Source: Variovorax sp. YR216
GTDB lineage: Bacteria > Pseudomonadota > Gammaproteobacteria > Burkholderiales > Burkholderiaceae_C
NCBI RefSeq assembly: GCF_900107745.1
Contig: NZ_FNRO01000001.1
Coordinates: forward strand, 558,001 to 622,000
Length of the DNA: 64,000 nt
Direction of reading: 5' to 3'
Part shown: positions 1 through 7,620 of the stretch, piece by piece
Position numbering within the stretch: the first letter of the stretch is position 1
Layout: every line of letters starts with the position of its first letter
Program-made: the position numbers and the translations under genes
The notes under the pieces: model-generated
What the model was told of the DNA's origin: nothing
Seen by the model: the letters and a program-made list of their open reading frames with translations, nothing else
Databases searched by the model: none

Positions 1-2
1 AA

Positions 3-164
3 GAAGTACAGCGCACCAATGCGTTGCTGCAGGAACAGGTGGAGGCGCTGACGCGGGAACGCGATGCGCTCAAGTCCCGCCTGACCGCCGCGCGGACGCG
101 GCTCGATGCCCTTCTCGATCAGCTCCCGGCCGATCCCACACAAGATCCGAGCGCCCGCTCATGA
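3..164 (+). CDS. ZapB-like / TIGR02449-type small coiled-coil protein (3' part)
   Basis: The last 53 codons of a gene that begins before the window are open in this frame. They encode a charged heptad-like helix (starting EVQRTNALLQEQVEAL) and a short polar tail ending PSARS. Its TGA overlaps the zapA ATG (ATGA at 161-164), so the two are translationally coupled. A short coiled-coil protein directly before zapA is the usual place of the TIGR02449/DUF904, ZapB-like family, which is thought to act with ZapA at the division ring. The family call rests on context and coiled-coil character only, because the N-terminus is missing. Confidence 0.6.
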   Translation, partial: EVQRTNALLQEQVEALTRERDALKSRLTAARTRLDALLDQLPADPTQDPSARS

Positions 165-487
165 AACAAATCGAAGTCCAGATCATGGGCCAGAGCTACC
201 TGCTCGGCTGTCCCGAAGGCGGTGAAGCCCAGTTGCGCGAAGCGGTGGAACGTGTCGACGCGGCGATGTGCAAGATCCGCGACGCCGGCAAGGTCAAGGC
301 GCGCGACCGCATCGCGGTGCTCGCTTCGCTGAATCTCGCATTCGACCTGGCGCAGCGCGAAGCCGAAGCCCCGGCCGCACCGCCCGCGTCCGCGTCCGCG
401 TCCGATCCCATCGCGGACGATGCACGCGCCGCGCAACTTGTCCAGCGTCTCGATCAGGCCCTCGCCGGCGACGGACATTTGCTCTGA
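161..487 (+). CDS. zapA: Cell division protein ZapA
   Basis: This 108-residue protein has the ZapA start: MKQIEVQIMGQSYLLGCPEG, then a helix LREAVERVDAAMCKIRD and a second helix containing DRIAVLASLNLAFDL. ZapA binds FtsZ in the cytoplasm and bundles its filaments to stabilise the Z ring. Family members are about 100 residues, so the length fits. An Ala/Pro/Ser-rich linker (about residues 68-82) splits the usual coiled coil and is typical of high-GC relatives. The start is the ATG that overlaps the preceding stop. The gene is followed by 6S RNA, the widely conserved zapA-ssrS order of proteobacteria, which supports both calls. Confidence 0.93.
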   Translation: MKQIEVQIMGQSYLLGCPEGGEAQLREAVERVDAAMCKIRDAGKVKARDRIAVLASLNLAFDLAQREAEAPAAPPASASASDPIADDARAAQLVQRLDQALAGDGHLL

Positions 488-525
488 AAACTCGTGCCAC
501 CGCGTCGGGTCGGCGTAAAATCGCG

Positions 526-706
526 CCTGTCTGCGGTGCGCGCTGGGCTCTATATGTCCTTGTACCAATGCTCCACGGAGCAGGGCTTGGTATATCGCTT
601 GGCAGGTGTGATCATCTCGCGTCAGATGAACCCGAAGCCTTGCTGCCCTCGCCCACCTGAACCCCGGTTCAGGCTGCGAGTCCAGGCCCACTCGCAGACA
701 CCTATT
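526..706 (+). ncRNA. ssrS: 6S RNA (SsrS), regulator of sigma-70 RNA polymerase
   Basis: The segment starts near 526 with GCCTGTCTGCGGTG and ends with CTCGCAGACACCTATTCC, so GTCTGCG and CGCAGAC form the terminal stem of an RNA of about 180 nt. The interior can pair on both sides of a large central bubble, as in 6S RNA, which mimics an open promoter and holds sigma-70 RNA polymerase in stationary phase. A -10-like TAAAAT lies at 516-521, about one helical turn before the proposed 5' end. An intrinsic terminator follows at 714. Location directly after zapA is the conserved one. The exact ends are estimates. Confidence 0.85.
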
Positions 707-713
707 CCTCATC

Positions 714-747
714 GCCACGGCCCCCGCATCGGGGCCGTGGCTTTTTT
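714..747 (+). terminator. Intrinsic terminator after 6S RNA
   Basis: GCCACGGCCCC and GGGGCCGTGGC pair perfectly around a short loop and are followed by six T residues (742-747). This is a strong Rho-independent terminator that ends the zapA/6S unit just before the TSUP gene. Confidence 0.92.
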
Positions 748-768
748 CTGGCCTCTGTTTCGTACTGC

Positions 769-1584
769 ATGACGATCGAACCCCTGCTGATCGCCGAACT
801 CGCCCTTCTCGGCGTCGGCACCGGATTCCTGGCCGGCCTGCTCGGCATCGGCGGCGGCATGCTGATGGTGCCGTTCCTCACGATCATCATGGGCCACCGC
901 GGCGTATCGGCGGATCTCGCGGTGAAGATGGCGATCGCGACTTCGATGTCGACCATCATCTTCACCTCGATCGCGAGCGTGCGGGCGCATCACAAGCGCG
1001 GCGCGGTCCGCTGGGACATCGTCCGGCGGCTCGCCCCCGGCATCGTCATCGGCAGCCTGATCGGGAGCCTCGGCCTGTTCTCGCTGCTCAAGGGCACCGC
1101 GCTCGCGATCTTCTTCGCGTTGTTCGTCGGCTTCTCGGCCACGCAGATGTTCCTCGACAAGAAGCCCAAGCCCACCCGCCAGATGCCCGGCACAGGCGGC
1201 CAGCTCGCGGCCGGTGGCGTGATCGGCTTCGTCTCGGGCCTCGTCGGGGCCGGCGGCGGCTTCATCAGCGTGCCCTTCATGACCTGGTGCAACGTCGCGA
1301 TTCACAACGCAGTAGCGACGAGCGCGGCGCTCGGCTTCCCGATCGCTGTGGCCAACGTGGCGGGCTACATCGCGAGCGGCCAGTCGGTGCAGGGGCTGCC
1401 CGCCGGTGCCTTCGGCTACATCTGGCTGCCGGCGCTCGCGGCCATCGCGGTCACCAGTTTCCTGGTCGCGCCGCTGGGCGCGAAGGCGGCGCACAGCCTG
1501 CCGGTGTCGAAGCTCAAGCGGGTGTTCGCGAGCATCCTCTATCTACTCGCGATCTACATGCTCTGGAAAGGCCTGCGCGGCTGA
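769..1584 (+). CDS. TSUP family (TauE/SafE) membrane permease
   Basis: This 271-residue, strongly hydrophobic protein has two halves of similar design. Each begins with a Gly-rich membrane motif: GTGFLAGLLGIGGGMLMVPF near the N-terminus and GFVSGLVGAGGGFISVPFMT in the middle. This duplicated G-x-G-G-G pattern is the hallmark of the TSUP/TauE-SafE (PF01925) family, inner-membrane proteins linked to export of sulfite, sulfoacetate or other organosulfonates. About eight membrane spans are visible. The substrate cannot be read from the sequence, and no sulfur genes lie nearby. The ATG used is the first after the 6S terminator. Two usp genes follow on the same strand. Confidence 0.85.
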   Translation: MTIEPLLIAELALLGVGTGFLAGLLGIGGGMLMVPFLTIIMGHRGVSADLAVKMAIATSMSTIIFTSIASVRAHHKRGAVRWDIVRRLAPGIVIGSLIGSLGLFSLLKGTALAIFFALFVGFSATQMFLDKKPKPTRQMPGTGGQLAAGGVIGFVSGLVGAGGGFISVPFMTWCNVAIHNAVATSAALGFPIAVANVAGYIASGQSVQGLPAGAFGYIWLPALAAIAVTSFLVAPLGAKAAHSLPVSKLKRVFASILYLLAIYMLWKGLRG

Positions 1585-1656
1585 GGTTTGATCTGACACA
1601 AGCGCGTCTCCGCGCGGCTGGCTTAAAGTCGTCGCACTCAACAGAAGGAGAAGTGC

Positions 1657-2100
1657 ATGTTCCAGCGAATCCTGGTCGCCACCGACGGCTCACCTCTCGC
1701 CAAGAAGGCGGTGACGAGCGCCATCGCGCTGGCGGCGCAGAACGGCTCCGAACTGGTCGCGCTGACCGTCGTGCCTCGCTACCCCACCAACTATTTCGAC
1801 GGTGCCGCCGTCTTCACGCCCGAGGACATCGGCCGCATCGAAAAGCAATGGGCCGAGTCGGCCCAGACCGCACTCGACGCGGTCGCCACCGAGGCCAAGG
1901 CGGCCGGTGTGAACGTCAAGACCGCGGTCATCAGCTCGGATGTCGTCGGCGACGCGATCATCGGTGCGGCCAGGAAGCACGAGAGCAACCTCATCGTCAT
2001 GGCCTCGCACGGCCGCAAGGGCATCAAGCGGCTGCTGCTGGGCAGCGAAACCCAGCATGTCCTTACGCATTCGGAGCTTCCTGTTTTGGTGCTGCGCTGA
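1657..2100 (+). CDS. Universal stress protein (UspA family)
   Basis: This 147-residue single-domain Usp starts MFQRILVATDGSPLAKKAV, the usual beta1 strand and Asp of the nucleotide pocket. It carries the ATP-binding signature G-2x-G-9x-G-S/T near the C-terminus (ASHGRKGIKRLLLGSETQHV) and ends PVLVLR, as the family does. Such cytoplasmic dimers bind ATP and support survival under stress or arrest. A good ribosome site (AGAAGGAGA) lies just before the ATG. A second usp gene follows 69 bases downstream on the same strand, so the two are probably co-expressed. The two proteins are clearly diverged from each other and are not a recent duplication. Confidence 0.92.
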   Translation: MFQRILVATDGSPLAKKAVTSAIALAAQNGSELVALTVVPRYPTNYFDGAAVFTPEDIGRIEKQWAESAQTALDAVATEAKAAGVNVKTAVISSDVVGDAIIGAARKHESNLIVMASHGRKGIKRLLLGSETQHVLTHSELPVLVLR

Positions 2101-2169
2101 TCGCGGTTTATAACGACGCAGCGGTGCTGCCCTCGCCGCACCGCGCTACCAAGAAAAGAAAGGAAGTGA

Positions 2170-2595
2170 ATGAAGATCCTGATCGCCGTGGACGGCAGCC
2201 TCCACACGCAGAAAGCCATCGACTACCTGGCGAAGCATCGCCCGATGTTCGTGAACGGCAATGAGTTCGTCGTGGTCCACGTCTGTATCGGCGTGCCGGG
2301 GCATGTGGCCCGCCATCTGAGCAAGGGAACGATCGCGGAGTACTACACGGAAGAAACCGCGAAGGTCATCGAACCGGTGAAGGCGCAGCTCGCGAAGCAC
2401 GAGATCACGAACTACAGCGTCGACGCGCGCCACGGCCATGCGGCCGAGGAAATCATCAAGTCCGCCAACGAGTGCGGTGCCGAGCTGATCGTCATGGGCA
2501 CGCACGGCCATGGCCTGATCGGCCGCGCGCTCATGGGTTCGGTGGCCACGAAGGTCGTGGCGGAAACCGACATCTCCGTCCTCCTGGTGCAATAG
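2170..2595 (+). CDS. Universal stress protein (UspA family)
   Basis: This 141-residue Usp starts MKILIAVDGSLHTQKAIDYL, with the phosphate-loop motif GTHGHGLIGRALMGSVATKV and the C-terminal strand DISVLLVQ. The complete G-2x-G-9x-G-S motif predicts an ATP-binding member. GAAAGGAAG just upstream of the ATG is a clear ribosome site. It is the second gene of a usp pair and converges on the malonyl-CoA synthetase gene, with only six bases between the stop codons. A perfect hairpin just past this stop (2611-2637) may terminate it. Confidence 0.92.
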   Translation: MKILIAVDGSLHTQKAIDYLAKHRPMFVNGNEFVVVHVCIGVPGHVARHLSKGTIAEYYTEETAKVIEPVKAQLAKHEITNYSVDARHGHAAEEIIKSANECGAELIVMGTHGHGLIGRALMGSVATKVVAETDISVLLVQ

Positions 2596-2601
2596 CGCCG
2601 C

Positions 2602-4161
2602 TCAGGCGCTCGCGAACAGCCCTTTGTGCTGTTCGCGCAAGAGCGCCTTCTGTACCTTGCCCATCGCGTTGCGCGGCAGCTCGGCCACCACGAAGCAGCG
2701 CTTGGGAATCTTGAAATTCGCGAGCCGGGCCTTGAGGTCGGCCACGATCGCATCGGCATCGAGTGTCGCGCCCGCCTTCGGAATCACGATCGCCACGCCC
2801 ACCTCGCCGAAATCCGGATGCGGCACGCCGACGATGGCGCTTTCTGCCACGCCGGGCATCTCGTTGATGAATCCCTCGATCTCCGCCGGATAGACGTTGT
2901 AGCCGCCGCTGATGATCAGGTCCTTGCTGCGCCCGACGATGGTCACGTAGCCGAGGCCGTCGATCTTGCCCACGTCGCCCGTCTTGAAATAACCGTCGGG
3001 CGTGAACTCCTCCTTGGTCTTCTCCGGCATGCGCCAGTAGCCGGCGAACACGTTCGGCCCGTCGACCTCGATATGTCCGATCTCTTCGGTCGGGCACGGG
3101 TTGCCGTGGTCGTCGCGCACGCGCAGGCGCACGCCGGGCAGCGGGAAGCCCACCGTGCCGCCGCGCCGCTCGCCCTGCACCGCGCTGTACGGGTTGGAGG
3201 TGAGCATCGCCGTCTCGCTCATGCCGTAGCGCTCGAGGATGGTGTGATCGGTGCGCTCGCGCCATTCGTTGAAGGTCTCGATCAGGAGCGGCGCGGAGCC
3301 CGAGATGAACAGCCGCATGTTGCTGCACGCCTCGCGCGTGAGTCCGGGCTCGGCCAGCATGCGCACGTAGAGCGTCGGCACGCCCATGAAGACGGTCGCT
3401 TCCGGCAGGCGTGCGACCACGCGGCGTGGATCGAACCGGTTGAGCCAGATCATCCGGCTTCCGCTGATCAGAGCGCCGTGGATCGCGACGAAGAGGCCGT
3501 GCACATGGAAGATCGGCAGCGCGTGGATCAGCACGTCGCCATCGCCGCGCTTGGACGAGCGCCAGCCCCAGTAGTCCTTGAGCACCTCGGCGTTCGACTG
3601 CAGGTTGCGGTGCGAGAGCATCGCGCCCTTGCTGCGGCCGGTGGTGCCGCTGGTGTAGAGGATCGCGGCGAGATCGTCGCCCCTCTTGCGGGCGATGTCG
3701 TGCTGGTCGCTGCACTGCGCCGCGACTTCGAGCAGCGTGCCCGTGCGGTCGTCGTTGAGCGTGAAGACATGGCGCGTGCCGGCCTTCGTTGCGATCGGCG
3801 CGACCCAGTCCGCGTTGGCACTGCTGCAGACGACCACCTCTGGTTCCGCGTTGCCGATGAAATACTCGATCTCGGCCTGCCGGTAGGCGGTGTTGAGCGG
3901 CAGGAAGACATAGCCCGCGCGCAGCGTCGCGAGGTACAGCAGCATCGCCTCGACGGACTTCTCGACCTGCACCGCGATGCGTGCGCCCTCCTTGAGCTTC
4001 AGCGCACGGAGCAGGTTCGCGATCATCGCGCTCGCGCGGTCGAGATCGCGCCAAGAATAGTAGAGGCCATCGTCGGTCTCGACCGCGATCGAATCGAGAT
4101 CCGAGGGAAAGGCCGCGCGCAGCGCAGCAAAGAGATTGGCGTTCGTTGTCGTATCGGTCAT
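2602..4161 (-). CDS. matB: Malonyl-CoA synthetase (malonate-CoA ligase, MatB type)
   Basis: This 519-residue acyl-adenylate-forming enzyme has the AMP-binding signature AAILYTSGTTGRSKGAML, the YGMSE loop (ERYGMSETAM), the hinge TGDVGKID..GYVTIVGRSKDLI and the C-terminal catalytic lysine region PRNAMGKVQKALLR. It activates malonate to malonyl-CoA through malonyl-AMP in the cytoplasm. Specificity for malonate is inferred mainly from the operon, which starts with malonyl-CoA decarboxylase, and from the MatB-like length. It is the last gene of the operon, six bases after the crotonase-like gene. It converges on usp, and its 3' end contains a perfect hairpin. A related short-chain acyl-CoA synthetase remains possible. 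Confidence 0.85.
   Translation of the reverse strand: MTDTTTNANLFAALRAAFPSDLDSIAVETDDGLYYSWRDLDRASAMIANLLRALKLKEGARIAVQVEKSVEAMLLYLATLRAGYVFLPLNTAYRQAEIEYFIGNAEPEVVVCSSANADWVAPIATKAGTRHVFTLNDDRTGTLLEVAAQCSDQHDIARKRGDDLAAILYTSGTTGRSKGAMLSHRNLQSNAEVLKDYWGWRSSKRGDGDVLIHALPIFHVHGLFVAIHGALISGSRMIWLNRFDPRRVVARLPEATVFMGVPTLYVRMLAEPGLTREACSNMRLFISGSAPLLIETFNEWRERTDHTILERYGMSETAMLTSNPYSAVQGERRGGTVGFPLPGVRLRVRDDHGNPCPTEEIGHIEVDGPNVFAGYWRMPEKTKEEFTPDGYFKTGDVGKIDGLGYVTIVGRSKDLIISGGYNVYPAEIEGFINEMPGVAESAIVGVPHPDFGEVGVAIVIPKAGATLDADAIVADLKARLANFKIPKRCFVVAELPRNAMGKVQKALLREQHKGLFASA
2611..2637. terminator. Perfect 10-bp inverted repeat between convergent genes
   Basis: CGCGAACAGC and GCTGTTCGCG pair over ten bases around the loop CCTTTGT. 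The hairpin lies 15 bases past the usp stop and inside the last codons of the malonyl-CoA synthetase gene read from the other strand. It has no long T-run, so it could be a bidirectional terminator or 3'-end stabiliser. That role is inferred from position. Confidence 0.5.
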
Positions 4162-4167
4162 GTGAAT

Positions 4168-4944
4168 TCAGAAGACAGGAGTGCGCTTGCCGAGGAAGGC
4201 GGCGATGCCTTCACGGTGTTCATCGGAATCGGCGTAGTCGTAGGCCACGGCCACGAGCGCTGCCAGCGGGTCTTGGCCGCCTGCGCCGCGCAGCGCGGAA
4301 AAGGTGCGTTTGTTGAGTCGGGCGGCCTCGGGCGCGAGCGCCGCGATGCGCTGCGCGTGCGCGAGCGCATCGCCCGCGACGTCGGCGTCGGGCAGCACCT
4401 GCAGCAGGAAGCCGGCGTCGTACAGGCGCTGCGCATCGTGAACGCTCGCAGCCAGCAGCATGTCGCGCGCCAGCGTATCGCCGATCGCGCCGCGCACCAG
4501 CGCGGCCTCGCGCGGCGCCATCGGAAAGCCCAGCTTCGCGATCGGCGCGCCGAACTTCGCTGAATCACCGGCCAGGCGGATGTCGCAGCAGCTGGCGATC
4601 TCGAGCCCCGCGCCCATGCAGGCGCCCTCGATCTGCGCGACGAGCGGCACCTCGCACGCCAGCATCGCGGCCAGGGCCGCCCACACTTCGTTCTCGTGAA
4701 ATTCGCGCAGGCTCGCCGCGTCGAAGCGGAACGACGGGTACTCGGAAATGTCGCCGCCCGCGCAGAAGGCGCCGCCCTCCCCGCGCACGACGATGCAGCG
4801 GCGCGACGCATCGCGCGCAAGCCCCTCGAAGACCGCGCGCAATTGGAGCCACATCGCGCGCGTCATGGCGTTGAGCCGGCCTGCGTTCGCCAGCGTGACG
4901 AACGCGATCGGCCCGTCGCCGTGCAGCGTGATCGAATCCGTCAT
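4168..4944 (-). CDS. Enoyl-CoA hydratase/isomerase (crotonase) family protein
   Basis: The start MTDSITLHGDGPIAFVTL is an ATG overlapping the stop of the binding-protein gene (ATGA at 4941-4944), giving 258 residues. The open frame continues upstream but would run into that gene. Crotonase features are present: the first oxyanion-hole region GAFCAGGDISEY (about 58-69) and the second GACMGAGLEIASCCDI (about 107-122). Of the two classic hydratase glutamates, the first is present (E115). The second, normally in a PE motif near residue 135, is replaced (FGAPIAKLGF). Simple enoyl-CoA hydration is therefore doubtful, and another CoA reaction, such as acyl-CoA hydrolysis or decarboxylation, is possible. 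Sitting between malonate genes, it probably acts on malonyl-CoA or a derivative. Confidence 0.8.
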   Translation of the reverse strand: MTDSITLHGDGPIAFVTLANAGRLNAMTRAMWLQLRAVFEGLARDASRRCIVVRGEGGAFCAGGDISEYPSFRFDAASLREFHENEVWAALAAMLACEVPLVAQIEGACMGAGLEIASCCDIRLAGDSAKFGAPIAKLGFPMAPREAALVRGAIGDTLARDMLLAASVHDAQRLYDAGFLLQVLPDADVAGDALAHAQRIAALAPEAARLNKRTFSALRGAGGQDPLAALVAVAYDYADSDEHREGIAAFLGKRTPVF

Positions 4945-5930
4945 TCCAGCTTGGCCCCTGAATCCCTCACCACCGCGGCCCAGCGCTTGATCTCGGCGTT
5001 CACGAAGGCGCCGAACTGCGGGCCCGTGAGGCTCGGGATCTCGGATCCGTTGGCAGCCCAGATCGATTTCAGTTCGTCGGTCGCGAGCGCCTTCTTCATG
5101 TCTTCGATGGCCCGTGCCTGGATGTCGGCCGCGGTGCCCTTGGGCGCCCACAGGCCGTACCAGGTGGTCACGGTGTAGTCGGGCAAGCCCACCTCCGCCG
5201 CGCAGGGCACGTCGGGGAACGCCGGGTTGCGCTTGGTGCCGGCCACCATCAGCGCCTTGATGCGGCCCGCCTTGATGTGCTGCGCCGACGAGCCCAGCCC
5301 GTCGAACATCACGTCCACGTTGCCGGCGATCAGGTCCTGCAGCGCCGGCCCCGCCCCGCGGTACGGGATGTGCGTGATGAACGTGCCGGTCTGCAGCTTG
5401 AAGAGTTCACCCGCCAGATGGTGCGAGGTGCCCGAGCCCGCCGAGGCGTAGTTGAGCTTGCCCGGGTTCTGCTTGGCGTAGGCGACGAAAGCCTTCAGGG
5501 TGGTCGCGCTCACCCGCTTCGGGTTGACGACCACCACCTGCGGCACATCGGCCAGCAGCATCAGGGGCACGAAGTCCTTTTCGAGGTCGTAGTCCAGCTT
5601 GGGGTAGACCGAGGGCGCAATCGCATGGTGGACCGCGCCCATGAAGAGCGTGTAGCCGTCCGGGTGCGCCTTGGCCGCGATGCTCGCGCCGACGGTTCCG
5701 CCCGCGCCGCCGCGGTTGTCGATCACCAGCGTCTGGCCGACGAGACGGCTGAACTGCGCCGAGAGCGGCCGCGCGAAGGCGTCGGTGCCGCCGCCGGCCG
5801 GAAACGGCACGATCATCGTGACGGGTTTGGTCGGCCAGCCCGACTGCGCGCGCGCGCCGCCGGCCAGGGCCGCGGCACTCGCCGCCGCCGCGAGCTGCAA
5901 CAGCTCGCGCCGCTGAAAGGTTGGGGTCAT
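4941..5930 (-). CDS. Bug-type tripartite tricarboxylate transporter substrate-binding protein
   Basis: The chosen start gives a 329-residue preprotein, MTPTFQRRELLQLAAAASAAALAGGARAQ, with a twin-arginine-like signal cleaved near residue 29. The mature part begins WPTKPVTMIVPFPAGGGTDAFARPL, the typical Bug (TctC, PF03401) opening, and has DNRGGAGGTVGASIAAKAHPDGYTL. Bug proteins are abundant periplasmic binding proteins in Burkholderiales that feed carboxylates to TctAB-type permeases. No TctA or TctB gene is in the window, so the membrane partner must be elsewhere. Position between malonyl-CoA decarboxylase and a crotonase/MatB pair suggests malonate as ligand, in place of a MatC or MdcLM carrier. 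That is inference from context. Confidence 0.87.
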   Translation of the reverse strand: MTPTFQRRELLQLAAAASAAALAGGARAQSGWPTKPVTMIVPFPAGGGTDAFARPLSAQFSRLVGQTLVIDNRGGAGGTVGASIAAKAHPDGYTLFMGAVHHAIAPSVYPKLDYDLEKDFVPLMLLADVPQVVVVNPKRVSATTLKAFVAYAKQNPGKLNYASAGSGTSHHLAGELFKLQTGTFITHIPYRGAGPALQDLIAGNVDVMFDGLGSSAQHIKAGRIKALMVAGTKRNPAFPDVPCAAEVGLPDYTVTTWYGLWAPKGTAADIQARAIEDMKKALATDELKSIWAANGSEIPSLTGPQFGAFVNAEIKRWAAVVRDSGAKLE

Positions 5931-6000
5931 GGCTTGTCTCCTCGTTATGGTCTGCACGCGCCGGGGCCTGCGGCGCAGGATCATTTGGCCCTCTGAAAAA

Positions 6001-7428
6001 TCAATCCGGGAAAAAGAGATCGTCGATCGCGCCGGACACGGCCACCTTGCCCTGCGCCAGCAGGGCACGATGCTTGTCGAGCCGCTTGAGATCGTAGAGG
6101 TAGTTGACCATCAACCCGTAGGACTGCTTCAACCCCTTCGGCGAAGGATCGCCGGCCCAGTTGAGCCGCTCCACCCGCGCGCCATTGCCGAGATGAAAGC
6201 GCGCCACCGGGTCCACCGGCTTGCCGTCCGCGGTGGCGCGGCCGAGGTATTCGGCGGCTGCATTGAGCAGCAGTTGCCGCACCGGCGACCTGGCGTCGAG
6301 CGCGCCGACCTCCTCCGCTGCCGCGAGCAGTCGCTCCGCTGTGGGCGGGAGTGATCCGATCACGCGGCCGAGCTCGGTCGAGCGCTTCTCGTCGAGCCGC
6401 GCCAGCACCTCGCCGGCGTGCTTGCCGAGCCATGCGCGGAAACCAGGAACCGGCGAGAGGGTTGCGAACGTCTTGAGGCGCGGCAGCTCTTCCTGCAGCG
6501 TCTCGACCACACGCTTGATCAGCGAGTCGCCGAAGCTCACGCCGCGCAGGCCGGTCTGCGTGTTGCTGATCGAATAGAAGATCGCGGTCGTCGCCTTGTC
6601 GGGCTTCGTGAGCGCGGCGGCTTCGTCCAGCAGGGGCGCGATGCCTTCGCTGATGTGGTCCACCAGCGCCACCTCGACGAAGATCAGGGGCGTATTCGGC
6701 AGGCGCGGATGGAAGAAGCCGTAGCAGCGCCGGTCGCTGTCGAGCCGGTTCTTGACGTCGGCCCAGCTCTTGATGTCGTGGACCGCCTCGTACTGGATCA
6801 GCTTCTCGATCAGCGAAGCCGGCGAATCCCAGCTGATGCGCCGCAGGTCCAGGAAGGCCACGTCGAACCAGGTGGAGAACAGGTGTTCGAGTTCGGCATC
6901 CAGTGGCAGCAGGCGCCGGTCTCCCTTGAGATGCGGCAGCAGTTGCGCGCGCAGATCGACGAGGAAGCGCATGCCGTCGGGCTCGATCGCGAAGCGCTGC
7001 AGCAGCCGCGCGCGCGGCGACGCAAGTGCACGGCGCAGGTGAACCTCCGCCTGGCCTTCGTCGGGCGTGCCGACCGCGGCCTCGTGGCGTTCGCGGGCGC
7101 TGCTGACTTTCTGCGCATCAGGTGCGAAGCGCTCGCTCATGAGCAGCCAGATATCGCGCCGCTCGTCGAGTTCGCGGCCGGCGTACCAGTTCACGAAATC
7201 ATGCGCGCGGCGCCCGCCCTCGACTTCGCTCACGCTGGGGTCGACCACCGCCTGGAGTTCGACCAGCGCGCGCCGCAGGGCGCGGGGCGCGAGCGCCTCG
7301 CCGGAGCGGCGCAGCGTGGCCTCGAGACGTTCGGAAAGCGGCCTGGGCCCAACGGCATTGGCCGCTTCGGTGGCGTTGCCCGGCTTCAGGCGCGAGACGT
7401 TGCGTGTGATCCAGTCGCTGGCATTCAT
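6001..7428 (-). CDS. Malonyl-CoA decarboxylase
   Basis: This 475-residue protein has the MCD N-terminal helical domain and the C-terminal acetyltransferase-like catalytic domain. Conserved stretches include CYGFFHPRLPNTPLIFVEVA, AIFYSISNTQTGLRGVSFGD and FATLSPVPGF, which carry the Ser/His pair used for decarboxylation. It converts malonyl-CoA to acetyl-CoA and CO2. With malonyl-CoA synthetase at the operon end this gives the MatA/MatB route from malonate to acetyl-CoA. It is the first gene of the unit, 70 bases before the binding protein. A -10-like TAAGAT (minus strand, 7479-7484) lies about 50 bases upstream, but no convincing -35 was seen. Confidence 0.92.
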   Translation of the reverse strand: MNASDWITRNVSRLKPGNATEAANAVGPRPLSERLEATLRRSGEALAPRALRRALVELQAVVDPSVSEVEGGRRAHDFVNWYAGRELDERRDIWLLMSERFAPDAQKVSSARERHEAAVGTPDEGQAEVHLRRALASPRARLLQRFAIEPDGMRFLVDLRAQLLPHLKGDRRLLPLDAELEHLFSTWFDVAFLDLRRISWDSPASLIEKLIQYEAVHDIKSWADVKNRLDSDRRCYGFFHPRLPNTPLIFVEVALVDHISEGIAPLLDEAAALTKPDKATTAIFYSISNTQTGLRGVSFGDSLIKRVVETLQEELPRLKTFATLSPVPGFRAWLGKHAGEVLARLDEKRSTELGRVIGSLPPTAERLLAAAEEVGALDARSPVRQLLLNAAAEYLGRATADGKPVDPVARFHLGNGARVERLNWAGDPSPKGLKQSYGLMVNYLYDLKRLDKHRALLAQGKVAVSGAIDDLFFPD

Positions 7429-7520
7429 GAGATCGGTTCGACCCTTCCTTGCGCACGATGACTCTGACGAAAAGAGGCATCTTAGTGCGCCACCGCGCGC
7501 TACACGACGCGCGATGCCAG

Positions 7521-7613
7521 GAACCCCGCGGAACCGGCTTGGCCGGGCTGCCGGGGTTGCCCCCTGGAAGGGGGTGCCCGAGCCACACGAAGTGGGCGAG
7601 GCTGGGGGTGAGT
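7521..7613 (+). repeat. Dispersed extragenic repeat, copy A
   Basis: This GC-rich element runs from GAACCCCGCGGAACCGGCTT through a hairpin core (GCCCCCTGGAAGGGGG) to CACACGAAGTGGGCGAGGCT and GGGGGTGAG. Read on the minus strand, it begins CTCACCCCCAGCCTCGCC seven bases after the stop of the OmpA-like gene. It shares long identical blocks with copies B-G elsewhere in the window. Confidence 0.9.
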
Positions 7614-7620
7614 TCCACCC

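Noticed and set aside
2626..4563. Plus-strand open frame of 645 codons over matB and the crotonase gene
   Set aside because: It is antisense to two well-recognised genes, rich in Arg/Ala/His with no domain, and explained by high GC third positions.
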